Positions 25,677 to 35,710 are shown, counted from the first letter of the stretch. The stretch is DNA of 64,000 bases from Maylandia zebra (GCF_041146795.1 NC_135175.1:31313075-31377074), one strand, 5' to 3'. Notes: a model not told the origin generated them from the letters alone. Translations and numbers: made by a program.

Positions 25677-26066
25677 TGTCATGGTCCTGGGTGATCCAGT
25701 GCTTTACTATTATTATTTTCTAGTTTATTCTGAATTTGTATTAGTTCTTTGGGTTTGGTTGTCGTGTTTATTATCCCTACCTGTGGTTCTCTGTGAATCT
25801 TCTGTGTTACTCAACATTAAACTGTATTTCTCCGCGTCTCTCTGCCCAGCATTCTTCATCTGCCATCTCTGTATATCTCCCGCTGTCCTCATGTTTTTCA
25901 GGTTTGTTTGTTAGTTTTCCCAGTTTAGGTTTAAGTTCAGTTCTGCCCTCACCTTTGTTATTTTCACTGTAAATAAATCTCCACTCGCATCTCCACTGCC
26001 ATCTGCAACTTGGCAGCATCAAAGCAGGAGTCATTCCACCACACGACTGCTGACCCAGCCGTGACA
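25677..26066 (+). mobile_element. Solo LTR nested in the Tc1-like element
   Basis: It starts TGTCATGGTCCTGGGT and ends CCGTGACA, with TACAC (25672-25676) and TACAT (26067-26071) as a 4-of-5 target-site duplication. Its ends match those of the LTR at 23384-24034, so the two are related, but this one is shorter (390 bp). Confidence 0.75.
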
Positions 26067-26337
26067 TACATGTGAGAAGTGAAACAAAAATCATACATGA
26101 TTTCAAACATTTTTTACTGCAATAACATAATAATAACTACATAATAACTGCAAAGTGCGGTGTGCGTAATTATTCGGCCCCTTTGGTCTGAGTGCAGTCA
26201 GTTGCCCATAGACATTGCCTGATGAGTGCTAATGACTAAATAGAGTGCACCTGTGTGTAATCTAATGTCAGTACAAATAAGGATGCTCTGTGACGGCTTC
26301 AGAGGTTGTCTAAGAGAATATTGGGAACAACAACACC

Positions 26338-27197
26338 ATGAAGTCCAAAGAACACACCAGACAGGTCAGGGATAAAGTTATTGAGATATTTAGACTACAA
26401 AAAGATTTACCAAGCCTTGAACATCCCACCGAGCACTGTTCAAGCAATCATTCAGAAATGGAAAGAGTATGGCACAACTGTAAACCTACCAAGACAAGGC
26501 CATCCACCTAAACTCACAGGCCAAACAAGGAGAGCGCTGATCAGAAACGCAGCCAAGAGGCCCATGGTGACCCTGGACGAGCTGCAGAGATCTACAGCTC
26601 AGGTGGGGGAATCTGTCCATAGGACAACTATTAGTCGTGCACTGCACAAAGTTGGCCTTTATGGAAGAGTGGCAAGAAGAAAGCCATTGTTAACAGAAAA
26701 CCAGAAGAAGTCCCGTTTGCAGTTTGCCACAAGCCATGTGGGGGACACAGCAAACATGTGGAAGAAGGTGCTCTGGTCAGATGAGACCAAAATGGAACTT
26801 TTGCCAAAATGCAAAACGCTATGTGTGGCGGAAAACTAACACTGCACATCACTCTGAACACACCATCCCCACTGTCAAATATAGTGGTGGCATCATCACG
26901 CTCTGGGGGTGCTTCTCTTCAGCAGGGACAGGGAAGCTGGTCAGAGTTGCTGGGAAGATGGATGGAGCCAAATACAGGACAATCTTGGAAGAAAACCTCT
27001 TGGAGTCTGCAAAAGACTTGAGACTGGGGCGGAGGTTCACCTTCCAGCAGGACAATGACCTTAAACATAAAGCCAGGGCAACAATGGAGTGGTTTAAAAC
27101 CAAACATATCCATGTGTTAGAATGGCCCAGTCAAAGTCCAGATCTGAATCCAATCGAGAATCTGCAAAGAAGAATGGGCAAGAATTTCAGTCTCTAG
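26338..27197 (+). pseudogene. Tc1-like transposase, frameshifted
   Basis: The start MKSKEHTRQVRDKVIE reads to about 26390, where a small deletion shifts the frame into YKKIYQALNIP. The paired helix-turn-helix region and an AT-hook-like RQGHPPK follow. The catalytic triad residues are visible: D in WSDETK, D in QQDNDLKHKA and E in SPDLNPIENL, a DD34E-type core. A second frameshift near 26800 separates the first D from the rest, and the C-terminus after IENL is missing. A working protein would be about 340 residues; this copy cannot make it. Confidence 0.85.
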
Positions 27198-27410
27198 ATG
27201 TGCAAAGCTGGTAGAAACATACCCTAAAAGACTGGCAACTTTAATTGTAGCAAAAGGTGGTTCTACAAAGTATTGACTCAGGGGGCTGAATAATTACGCA
27301 CACCCCACTTTTCAGTTATTTATTTGTAAAACACTTTTGGAGTCGTATGATTTTCGTTCCACTTCTCACGTGTAAACCACTTTTGTGCTATATAAATGAA
27401 CTTGCCTTGC

Positions 27411-28160
27411 CATGAGTTCAAACACTTTATTAATAAAGTTTGGAAATAAAACAGCACGCACTTTGTACATGATCAGTGTGGCAGTGAAGATTACTAAATG
27501 GTAATCTTAAGTGTGTTATTTAAGGTCTGTACCTGTTGACAATTACTAAGTGTAGAAACAGTTTCTGTGAAGCCCACTCATTAAACGCTATTAAAGACAA
27601 AGTCACAGGGAAAGTCCTCTTAAATGTGGCCACAGAAGCTGGTCACCCAGTAATGTCACTGTTTTATTCTGAGAATTTAGATGTGGGCGGTGCAAACCAC
27701 TAATAAAATCGACACCCACAGGTCAACAGGAACGAAACTGGTGGAAGATCACGTCACAGAGAGTCCCCGTGCTCAGCCAATGGAAATCCTTTCCACACAC
27801 CGAGGGAACATTTATCAATAAAACATATTCAAATACTTCTCTGTATGTAATAAAATAACTAACTTTACCTTTCCTGTCACTATTAAACAAAGTAATGCAA
27901 GTTTCCAACAAGTCAACAAAAGAGTGAAACAAAAACATTCATTCAAACAGATGCATTTAATTCTCCATGTTTTTATTAGAGATGTGCAACAATCCATTTG
28001 AACACTGCTGCCCTCAGCTCTGGAAATATCGCTTGCAATAATACACAAAACTGTGTTATTAGAAAACTGTGAAAAATAAAAATAATAATTAGTAAAATGT
28101 TTCCCTTCAGTGTTAAATGGATTGATATTACAGCAGCTTATGTTTAAGGTTAAACTCATA
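27411..28160 (+). pseudogene. Relic of gene-1-type exon 4 flank (unit C)
   Basis: It is homologous to the relic at 16310-16945: TTATTAATAAAGTTTGGAA, the ATACTTCTCTGTATGTAATA phrase, then TTTCCAACAAGTCAACAAAA. The region corresponding to the coding part of exon 4 is mostly deleted (about 27878-27900). It shows that the unit containing gene 4 also once carried a gene-1-type copy. Confidence 0.6.
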
Positions 28161-28164
28161 CACT

Positions 28165-28242
28165 TCAATTCAATTCAATTTTATTTATATAGCGCCAAAT
28201 CACAACAAAAGTCGCCTCAAGGCGCTTCATAGATACTTGTGT
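28165..28242 (-). repeat. Short dispersed repeat
   Basis: TTCAATTCAATTCAATTTTATTTATATAGCGCC with the following CAAGGCGCTTCATAG is a very common fish repeat tail. Only the terminal ~75 bp are here. Confidence 0.5.
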
Positions 28243-28539
28243 TTCATGTCCAACATCATATTTAATAAATCATTTGTTTGTAATGGCTGTCGTCTGAGGT
28301 TCTACGATCTCTAAAAGGGAAAGATTAAAAAACAAACAGTTGTTCATGAGCTCAGAAATACGAAACCTACATCTTGATTTTATTTATTGCTATTGGATAA
28401 ATAATATATGTTGTCTGACAGCAGAACAACACTTGTTTGACAGCAGCGTACTGCTGCTCCTACTGCTACTGCTGTTAATACTACTACTATAAAATGTCAA
28501 TACTTGTGGGATGACTGTTCATATATTTCCAGTTTGTAG

Positions 28540-28816
28540 TACATGTTATCAGGTTTAAACCCATTACAGACACATTAAGCTGTACAACAAACCTCAACAT
28601 GAGAAAGGAAGCTGCTCACCACAGCAGTCTGTGGTTGTCGTGTTTCCATCAGTGTTTATTTTTGTGTAAATACATCACCAAACAGCCCCTAATTCAGTGA
28701 CAAGCTACAGTATATAAGATGAGCTGCTGTCACACTTTGACAAGTTCATCAGCTGGTAACAAACCTGTTCACCGCTCAGATCCAGACTCAGATTTGGTGC
28801 CTTTCAGCGTCTCAAC
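28540..28816 (+). promoter_or_regulatory. Promoter and 5'UTR of chemokine gene 4 (TATA 28711-28718)
   Basis: TATATAAG is 106 bp upstream of the ATG at 28817, in a block almost identical to that of genes 2 and 3. Confidence 0.75.
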
Positions 28817-30060
28817 ATGTGTTCGAGTCTCTCCACCAGCCGCCTGATTCTTCTGATCTCCCTGAGTGTGGTGATGCTCATCTCTGTATCAGGTACAGGT
28901 TTTATTTCTCTGTTGCGAAATAGAATAGAATAGAATAGAATGAATAGAATGCCTTTATTGTCACTATACAGTTGTACAATGAGATACAAAGCAGAAAGCT
29001 CAGTAACAGCAGCTAAAAATCTGTTTCTTAACACGGTTACAAATCTATCTGGTCTTGATGTAACTTTCTTACAAACGGTAACAGAGCAGCTGTTTCTGGA
29101 CAAAATACAGTCAATTACATTTAATAAAATCTATATGGTTGATTAAAGCCAGTTGTAGTTTTTTGTCAGTTTTGTGATTTTTGGTATTACACATAATAAC
29201 TTGATCAGTAAATTATTTATACAACATCTGAGAGTTGAGATTGTTTCAGTCTCCATGATATCTTAAAGGGTTTGAAAAATAATGACAATGTGTGTGATGA
29301 TGTGCTGCAGGGGCTCAACACGTGGGAAATGCCTGCTATAAAACATATTCTAACAGTGGTGTAATAAACATGTCTACACCTAAATGGGCAAAAAACATCA
29401 TCAGCTGCGTTGAAGACGACAGACATGGCTGCCTTCATGGCTATGAGTAAGTAGAACTTCTAAATAAATTTAAACCAAATAAAATGTAGAAATTAATTCT
29501 TGATTAAAAATCCACAAACACAACAATGAAAATGAGATTTGCACTGAAACCTTGATGTAGCAGATAAATGTTCCCCTCTCTAACATACAGCACTACTGTT
29601 TGCTCTGTGATTGTTTCTAATGTGGTGACGTTGGGGAATCTGTGAGTTTGTGCTTATGAGCTTGGAGGAAACCTGAGCTGTTCTCTCACAGCATAATGCA
29701 AAATGGACCCTGCACATGTTCAGTTAACAATAAAGTGAAAATGTCGAATCCTTTGATTTATTTCCCTCTCATTATAAACTTCTTTTTTATTCCAGGGTCA
29801 AAACAAGCAGAGGAAGAGCATTGTTCCTCAGACCAAACACCGAGTGGCTTAAAAGGAAAATAAATGAGGTGAGAAACAAATTATTTATAAAAATGTGGAC
29901 ACAAAGTTTAGAAAAACCAGCAGTGACTTTCTGGCAAATATGTGAAGATTATAATATAGGTAATAAAACGACACTGTGTATATCTGTCTAATGGTGCTTC
30001 ACCTTCTCTCTTTCACCACCACAGGGAACTCTGCTGTGTCCTCCAGGAATTTCTAAATGA
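28817..30060 (+). CDS. Chemokine-like secreted protein, 4 cysteines (gene 4)
   Basis: Exons 28817-28892, 29311-29446, 29796-29868 and 30025-30060 join in frame (phases 1, 2, 0) to 106 residues, the same length as gene 2. The signal peptide is identical to gene 2. The mature protein keeps C34 (NACYKT), C58, C66 and C100 and lacks Cys2 (Tyr35) and Cys4 (Phe81 in ALFLRPNTEW). Between C34 and C58 it matches gene 3 (SNSGVINMS.PKWAKNII) rather than gene 2, while around C66 (HGCLHGYE) it matches gene 2. This mosaic suggests unequal exchange or deletion in gene 3. Intron 1 holds an AATAGAAT-type repeat (28916-28985). It is probably functional: canonical splice sites, TATA box and poly(A) signal are all present. 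Confidence 0.85.
28916..28985 (-). repeat. AATAGAAT-type SINE tail in intron 1 of gene 4
   Basis: Repeated AATAGAAT units lead into GCCTTTATTGTCACTATACA, also present at about 33943-34010 inside a hAT element. It is absent from the same intron of genes 2 and 3, so it inserted after duplication. Confidence 0.6.
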
Positions 30061-30293
30061 AGATGATGGAAATGATGAATCAAAGTTGAAGTAAAGCATC
30101 AACGGGAACCATTTCTGCTGATTTATTAGTTCACACTTTTACAGAAATATGTGTTAAGAAATGTTGATTATTTTTGTAAATTATTCATATGACCTAAAAA
30201 CAGTCTTATATATTATATTTATTAAAAATGTCATTAAATATGAATGTTGGAATTTTTTTTATTCTGTCTTCAATCTGAGAAGAAAGATAAATC

Positions 30294-30299
30294 AATAAA
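30294..30299 (+). terminator. Poly(A) signal of chemokine gene 4
   Basis: AATAAA in the conserved ATCAATAAAAGCC context, 233 bp after the stop codon. Confidence 0.65.
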
Positions 30300-30555
30300 A
30301 GCCTTTAAGTTCAGATTTATAATGGTGTGTGTGATTATTTAGTATTTGCTGTAACAACATATTGATCATGATGATGTCACAATCACAGGACACCAGGAGG
30401 CACAGACGTCAGAAGTAAAAGTAAATATTCAGAAATCACTTGGAAAGTTCTTCACGAATACATAAACCATCAACACAAAGACACATGATCTGAAATCTAG
30501 AAACACAAAGATGTTCAGCTAGAAGATGAACTAAACTGGATGAAAAAAATTAATA

Positions 30556-30860
30556 ATAATAATGGATTGGATTTATATAGCGCTTTTCAAGTCACCCAAA
30601 GCGCTTTACAATTCCATTATTCATTCACACACTGGTGGAGGCAGCTACAGTTGTAGCCACAGCTGCCCTGGGGCAGACTGACAGAAGCGAGGCTGCCATA
30701 TCGAGCCATCAGCCCCTCTGACCAACACCAGTATGCGGTAGAGTAAAGTGTCCTGCCCACGGACACAACGACCAGGACAGAGAGCCCGGGGATCGAACCG
30801 GTGACTTTCCAGTTACAGATGCGCTTCCCAACCTCCTGGGCCATTGTCGCCATTAAAGTA
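30556..30860. repeat. Dispersed fish repeat (ATAGCGCTTTTCAAG family)
   Basis: The (TAA)n run, GGATTTATATAGCGCTTTTC and the following 280 bp are repeated at 62570-62785 with high identity. The interior resembles a tRNA-like or LINE-tail consensus, but the family was not resolved. Confidence 0.6.
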
Positions 30861-30999
30861 ATGAGAAAGTTGCAAAACTGAAGTGCTGCATGTGAGATAT
30901 GTATAAAATGTAGCTGTATACAAAATAAAATAACTAATATAAGATGAAACCTACAACATCATCTTGCAGCAGATGGTGTCACTGTGTTCAACAATTCAG

Positions 31000-31253
31000 C
31001 GCAACAATTTGCACAAGGAGATGCTGTATAGGAGAATAACGCAGAAGAAGCCTTTTCTGCGCACATGCCTCAAACAGAGTCGTTTTAGCTATGCTAAAGC
31101 ACATTTGGACAAGCCGGCTTCATTTTAGAATAAGGTGCTGTGGACTGATGAAACTAAAATTGAGTTATTTGGACATGACAAGAGGCGGTATGCATGGAGG
31201 AAGCAGACGTTAAGTAAGTAAAAAGATCACGAAGTACTTCTCAAAGGGATGAC
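31000..31253 (+). pseudogene. Tc1-like transposase fragment
   Basis: The plus strand reads scraps such as TQKKPFLRTC, FSYAKAHLDKP, KVLWTDETKIELFG and RYAWRKQ. These are the middle of a Tc1-type transposase with the first catalytic Asp (TDETK). It differs from the copy at 26338. A hAT element is inserted directly after it at GGGATGAC, and the Tc1 sequence continues at 32416. Confidence 0.65.
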
Positions 31254-32407
31254 CAGTGTTGGTCAAGTTACTTGAAAAAAGTAATCAGTAACTAATTACT
31301 GATTACTTCCCCCAAAAAGTAATCCCGTTACTTTACTGATTACTTATTTTCAAAAGTAATTAATTACTTAGTTACTTTTAAAAAACACGATTTATAACCT
31401 GAATAGGTGATAAAGCGATAGATCTCTCAGCCCAATTCTACTTTTTCTGCATAATCCATCATACAAAATGTAACCAAATGGAAAAGTCTCTTTTTTTAAC
31501 TTGTTTTATCCATTTTAATCTTTTAACTTTATGCATCAAGCAAAAATTAAATTATATGCACCATTCTCTGACTTGAAGAAATTAGTTTAACATTTAAACC
31601 TATTTTCTGCACATTCCAGCACATAAAATAAAATATTTTTTGTGTTTGCACTCAGTCTTTCAAATAGATGCAAGTAAAACACAGCAGAAAGTAAATGTTA
31701 GTCCTCATAGGGAAATATTTCCTCTGCATTTAACCCATTCACCCAGTGAAGCAGTGGGCAGCCACCAATGCAGCGCCCGGGGAGCATTGTGTAGGGACGG
31801 TACCTTGCTCAGGGGTACCTCAAGGTAGCCATTCAGTGGAGTTGAACCCCCGACCTTCCGATCATGGGGCCACCACTCTACCTACTGAGCTATCCCTGCC
31901 CTGTTGCTCTTTTTTCACCTGTAAAGCAGGAGTGGGGTAGGCGGAGGTGTGCTCTGGTGTAAGTGTGGCGCAGCGGTCAGTGGAAGAATCCGCGAGTTTC
32001 TCTGTGAATTTCCCATTACGTCGTTGCGCACTCGGAGCTTGTTTAGGGTATTTTTCGGTGTAAAGAGAAGTTTTCTTCTAATGTTTTTGTCACTTTTTAT
32101 GGAATCAAACTCAAAGTAAGGTCAGTACTTCCAAGCTTTAAACGCTGCATGCTCATACTCTCTCCCGCACTCGATATTATCCATTGTTGATCTGCAGACA
32201 GCTGTTGTCACGAACGTCGCACTCGCTTACGTCACTGTCATGAGACATTCTCGCAAAAAAATCACGGTTTTACTAACGCAATAACGCAGCGTTCCTACGG
32301 GAAAGTAACGGTAATCTAATTACCGTTTTTGCAATAGTAATCCCTTACTTTACTCGTTACTTGAAAAAAGTAATCAGATTACAGTAACGCGTTACTGCCC
32401 ATCTCTG
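31254..32407. mobile_element. hAT element with perfect 8-bp duplication GGGATGAC
   Basis: Its ends are CAGTGTTGGTCAAGTTACT and GTTACTGCCCATCTCTG, imperfect inverted repeats rich in GTAATCAGATTAC-type motifs. GGGATGAC flanks it at 31246-31253 and 32408-32415. No transposase is present. A SINE lies inside at about 31700-31905 in antisense. A relative lies at about 35284-35440. Confidence 0.8.
31700..31905 (-). mobile_element. tRNA-derived SINE, antisense, nested in the hAT element
   Basis: On the minus strand it begins GGGATAGCTCAGTAGG (A box, 31881-31896) and has GGGGTTCAACTCC (B box, 31838-31850). The SINE body and a poorly defined tail follow to about 31700. The cloverleaf is incomplete, so it is not a tRNA gene. 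Confidence 0.7.
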
Positions 32408-32424
32408 GGGATGACAGAGTATAA

Positions 32425-33240
32425 AACGTTAAAAGTTAACAAAATGCAATTCTAAAAAGATGTGTTTTAGTTGTTTTTTAGAAGAGATCACTGACTGCAC
32501 AGATCTTAAACTCCGAGGAAGAGTTTCACAGTCAAAAGCTCTGTCTCCCTTGGTTCTCAGCTTTGTATATTGAATAACCAGTAGGCCCTGATCACATGAT
32601 CGCAGGGACCTCCTAGTGAATGAAATGAATGCATGAATAACAATCTCCAGTTCAGAACGAGATACAATAGGGCTTGATTTAGAAATGTGTCTTACGCTGC
32701 TGGCAGGCCGTTTGATTCTACTAAGTTGGAAACAAAAGGTGCCTCCTACCACATCAGCGTTAATACAAGATGTATTGAGACACTTGCAGCTGGAAAGAAT
32801 TAAACTCCTACTAAAGGGGAGGTTGGAGGAATTCCATTCAACCTGGCAACCTTTTATAGATCTCTTCAATACTGTACAGATATAAAAGATCACTGAGCCT
32901 CATTGGTAGTTCGATAAATAGCATCCTCTGTCCAACGTTCTTTCGTTGTTTGTTGTTGCCTTTTTTGTTTTGTTTTTACTTTGTTTAATTCTTATTGTAT
33001 ATATGTAATCATTTATATTTGAATCTTAGTTGCCTTTATGATAAAGAACACTGGAAAACCAAATAAAGAGATTTGAGAAATGTGTCTTAAATAATAGAAG
33101 CAGGACTGAAACAGAGATTTGATATGAACATCCAAAGTAAGAGCAGAGTCACAAATTGAAGAATGGTCCAAAATACCTTCAACAAGAATCCAGACTGTCA
33201 TTGGAAGTGATAGGAATCAATTAGAGGCTGTTATTTCTGC
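32425..33240 (-). mobile_element. L2-like LINE RT C-terminus, antisense, split by an L1 fragment
   Basis: The minus strand encodes DVHIKSLFQSCFYYLRHIS, then IVIHAFIS, then DQGLLVIQYTKLRTKGDRAF and a KKQLKHIFLE end. This is the usual order of the C-terminal region of fish L2-type ORF2. Frameshifts and an internal deletion inactivate it. Confidence 0.65.
32695..33075 (+). mobile_element. 5'-truncated L1-type fragment with 14-bp target-site duplication
   Basis: The plus strand encodes an L1 ORF2 C-terminus (LISWKQKVPPT..., LERIKLLLKGRLEEFHSTWQPF). An AT-rich 3'UTR with a terminal AATAAA follows. AGAAATGTGTCTTA flanks the insert at 32681-32694 and 33076-33089. The long perfect duplication and 5' truncation are the signature of target-primed reverse transcription. 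Confidence 0.8.
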
Positions 33241-33360
33241 AAAAGGAGTATCTACTAAATATTGATGTAAATTTTCTGTTGGGGTGCCCAAATTTATACA
33301 GCTGCCTAATTTAGTTTAAATAACTATTGATAGAAACTTCATTTCACTGTGTTGAGGTTT

Positions 33361-34700
33361 GTTTTAAAGATTACGAAATGGTAATCTTAAACCTCTAGTT
33401 TAAGGTCTGTTGACAACTAGGGATGGGTACCGGTATCTGGTGCCATGATGGCACCAGTTCTGACATAAACGGTAGTAACCAGACCGAAAAGCAGCGCACA
33501 TTTCAGTGCTTTATTTTGGTGCTTTTTTTTCCTGAGATGTCATACTCTTTGGATTTTAGCCAATCATTTTACCTTTGCAAGCGTAGTAGGCGGGCCCAGG
33601 TACGTACATTCTTTTAGAGCAGAGCTACAGATTAAAAATGCCCAAGGCGAAGCGGTCAAACGTCTGGCTGTACTTCACAGCAAAAGATGCAAACTCAGCA
33701 GTTTGCGACAAGTGCTTTAAGCTGATACTGTCAAAGGAGGTAACGCCTCCAATCTGATGAAACACCTGTCGATGCACAGCAGGTTTTTAAAAGCCGAGAA
33801 ATGTATCGTATTGTGTGAGACCTCACACCGTGCACATCTACTGTGGGTGGTTTGCCTGTTATCGGACCCGGAGTTAGCAACATCCCCCAAAAACCCGAAG
33901 AGGAGAGTCCTGGCCCCTAGCCCTGCCAGTGTAGCAGAAATGATAGAATAGAATAGAATAGAATAGAATGCCTTTATTGTCAGTATACAGTTGTACAATG
34001 CAGAGCATCTCAGTGTAAACATCCTGGGGGGGAGGTACAGTTCTGCAGCGCTATGTACATATGGACAGTATTAACATAGGGAAAAACATATATATATATA
34101 TATAATGTACAATATACAAGCCGTAAGTAATATGTAATAAATAGGGTTATGTATATACAGTTGAGTTATTGCACATAGATGACAGATGATGATGGCAGCA
34201 GCAGCAGCCGTTCTTCTCTGTGTGAGTAGCTTAATGTTGTTTGTGTGTAATTTACATTGAGTAGGCTAACCACATTATTAAATTAACGCATGTAGGGTGA
34301 ACTAGCAAACACCGTAGTAGTTACATGCGGCTGTCTCTTGTTTGATGGCAGATACTTCACCCTGGCCAAAAAGACTAAAATGACCAAAGAAAAAGTGGAA
34401 AACAGCTAAACATGAGAGGTTTTTGGACAAAGTGTGTGTTCTTCATTCTTTAAGCACCGGTTTGAGCACCGTTTAGGTACCGACACCGTGTCGAAGGTAT
34501 CAGTTTGGTACTGGTATCGGATAAAACCTAAACGATACCCATCCCTATTGACAACTACTAAGTGAAGAAGCAGTTTTTGTGAAGACCACTCATTAAATGC
34601 TATTAAAGACAAAGTCACAGGGAGAAGTCCTTTTGAATACAATTAATCACTGGACAGCTGGACTGAAACTTGCAAATTAAAAACATAATGCATTTAAGGT
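33361..34700 (+). pseudogene. Fourth relic of gene-1-type chemokine flank, split by a hAT element
   Basis: Sequences before 33418 (AAATGGTAATCTTAAACCTC) and after 34556 (ACTAAGTGAAGAAGCAGTTT, CTCATTAAATGCTATTAAAG) match the relics at about 16375-16500 and 27490-27620, which lie in gene 1 intron 3. Nothing of the exons remains. It indicates a further duplicate of the chemokine unit downstream of gene 4. Confidence 0.6.
33419..34548 (+). mobile_element. hAT element with BED zinc-finger remnant and 8-bp duplication TGACAACT
   Basis: Its ends are AGGGATGGGTACCGG and CGATACCCATCCCTAT, and TGACAACT flanks it at 33411-33418 and 34549-34556. From 33638 the plus strand encodes the start of a BED-type finger: SNVWLYF, then CDKC, then after a frameshift LMKHLSMHS, fitting C-x2-C...H-x4-H. 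The rest of the transposase is missing. An AATAGAAT-type SINE is nested at about 33943-34170. Confidence 0.8.
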
Positions 34701-35710
34701 AACCCGTTTTCATTTTTATTTAAGAAGAGAATTTGTTCCACTGTGTGATGGCCGAGTCTGCTTGTTTTCATGGAGTAATTTCTCCTGCCTTAAAAAAAGA
34801 AACCCCTCTCAAAAGAGGCTGGAGTGCACAGAAACTGGTAGAGATGCAGGTATCTGGTCGTCCTGGGTTTCACAGACTATCAGCTAAAAAGAATAAACAC
34901 ATTAAGTTGCTGCACATTTGTAGAATAACATTTAAGATTACTTTATAAATAAAATATATTTTTTATTACATTAAATGTAAAGAGTCAAATGGAAGTCTTT
35001 GTAAAGTTATTTCATGATATTTATATTATGAAAAGCAGATTTTTGACAATTTAAGGTTTTTACATTTTTAGATAAAATAAACACGCAACAAACAAATAAC
35101 AAGAACACAAAACTGGCAAACCCAACCAAAACTGACCAAAATCTACCAAAAATACTCCCACATGACAGAACCTCTCCTCTGCCTCTCTGGCTCCATATCT
35201 CTCAATAGAACGATCTGTGGTTTGCTATCTCTCACCATCAGAACACTCCACAAATCCTGCGAATGATTCACTTCCTTATAAACAGTGTTGGCGAGTTATT
35301 TTGAAAAAGTAATTAATTATAGTTACTAGATACTTCTTCAAATAAGTCACTTAGTTAGTAACTGAGTTACAAGATTCTGAAAGTAATGAATTACTTGAAG
35401 AGTAACTATTGTGTTACTTTAAAATACGTTTAACCCTCTGGGCTCCAGGGGATAATTGGCCATTTTTAACTACTTTTGATTTTACCTCCATATTTCACCT
35501 TTACAAACGATTTACTTTGCCTTGTTTGGCATCATTCTTTTCAGCACAACCTCAAGTGTCTGAATTTACAGTTATGTTTTCATTTTGACATAATGTACTG
35601 ACACAATTGATCTAAAATCAGACAAAAACATAAAATATATTATATATTTTACTGTAACAACCACAAACATGTTTAATGAATCACATTTCATAATTTTAAA
35701 TGCAAATATT
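34701..35710. repeat. AT-rich repeats, no gene seen
   Basis: A hAT-like GTTGGCGAGTTATTTTGAAA block (35284-35440) resembles the element at 31254. The rest is AT-rich with no supportable coding exon or RNA gene. Confidence 0.4.

Larger units (their letters stand above)
25551..27373 (+). mobile_element. Tc1-like transposon, inserted at TA in the L2 RT; right end truncated
   Basis: The left end CAGTGGCTTGCAAAAGTATT follows the L2 codons for ADDTQT at a TA, the Tc1 target. A solo LTR (25677-26066) sits inside the left terminal repeat. The right terminal repeat begins at about 27335 (GGAGTCGTATGATTTTCGTT, the complement of left-end sequence near 26080), but stops at about 27373 where L2 tail sequence resumes. 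The outer right end and part of the L2 RT were therefore lost together. Confidence 0.8.
23150..27410 (+). mobile_element. L2-like LINE relic, inserted in unit C and split by four later insertions
   Basis: The plus strand gives L2-type ORF2 pieces. They are a linker (about 23155-23383 and 24035-24280) and a reverse transcriptase core (about 25140-25550) with LDLSAAFDTVDH, the CRVPQGSILGP block and catalytic YADDT. A GTGCTATATAAATGAACTTG 3' tail lies near 27386-27405. Frames are broken, and the C-terminal half of the RT is missing. It interrupts sequence continuous in unit B (TTTTCCCC... / ...GAGCTCAAACACTTT). Nested inside are solo LTRs at 23384-24034 and 25677-26066, a DNA element at about 24283-25110 and a Tc1-like element at 25551-27373. 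Confidence 0.8.
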
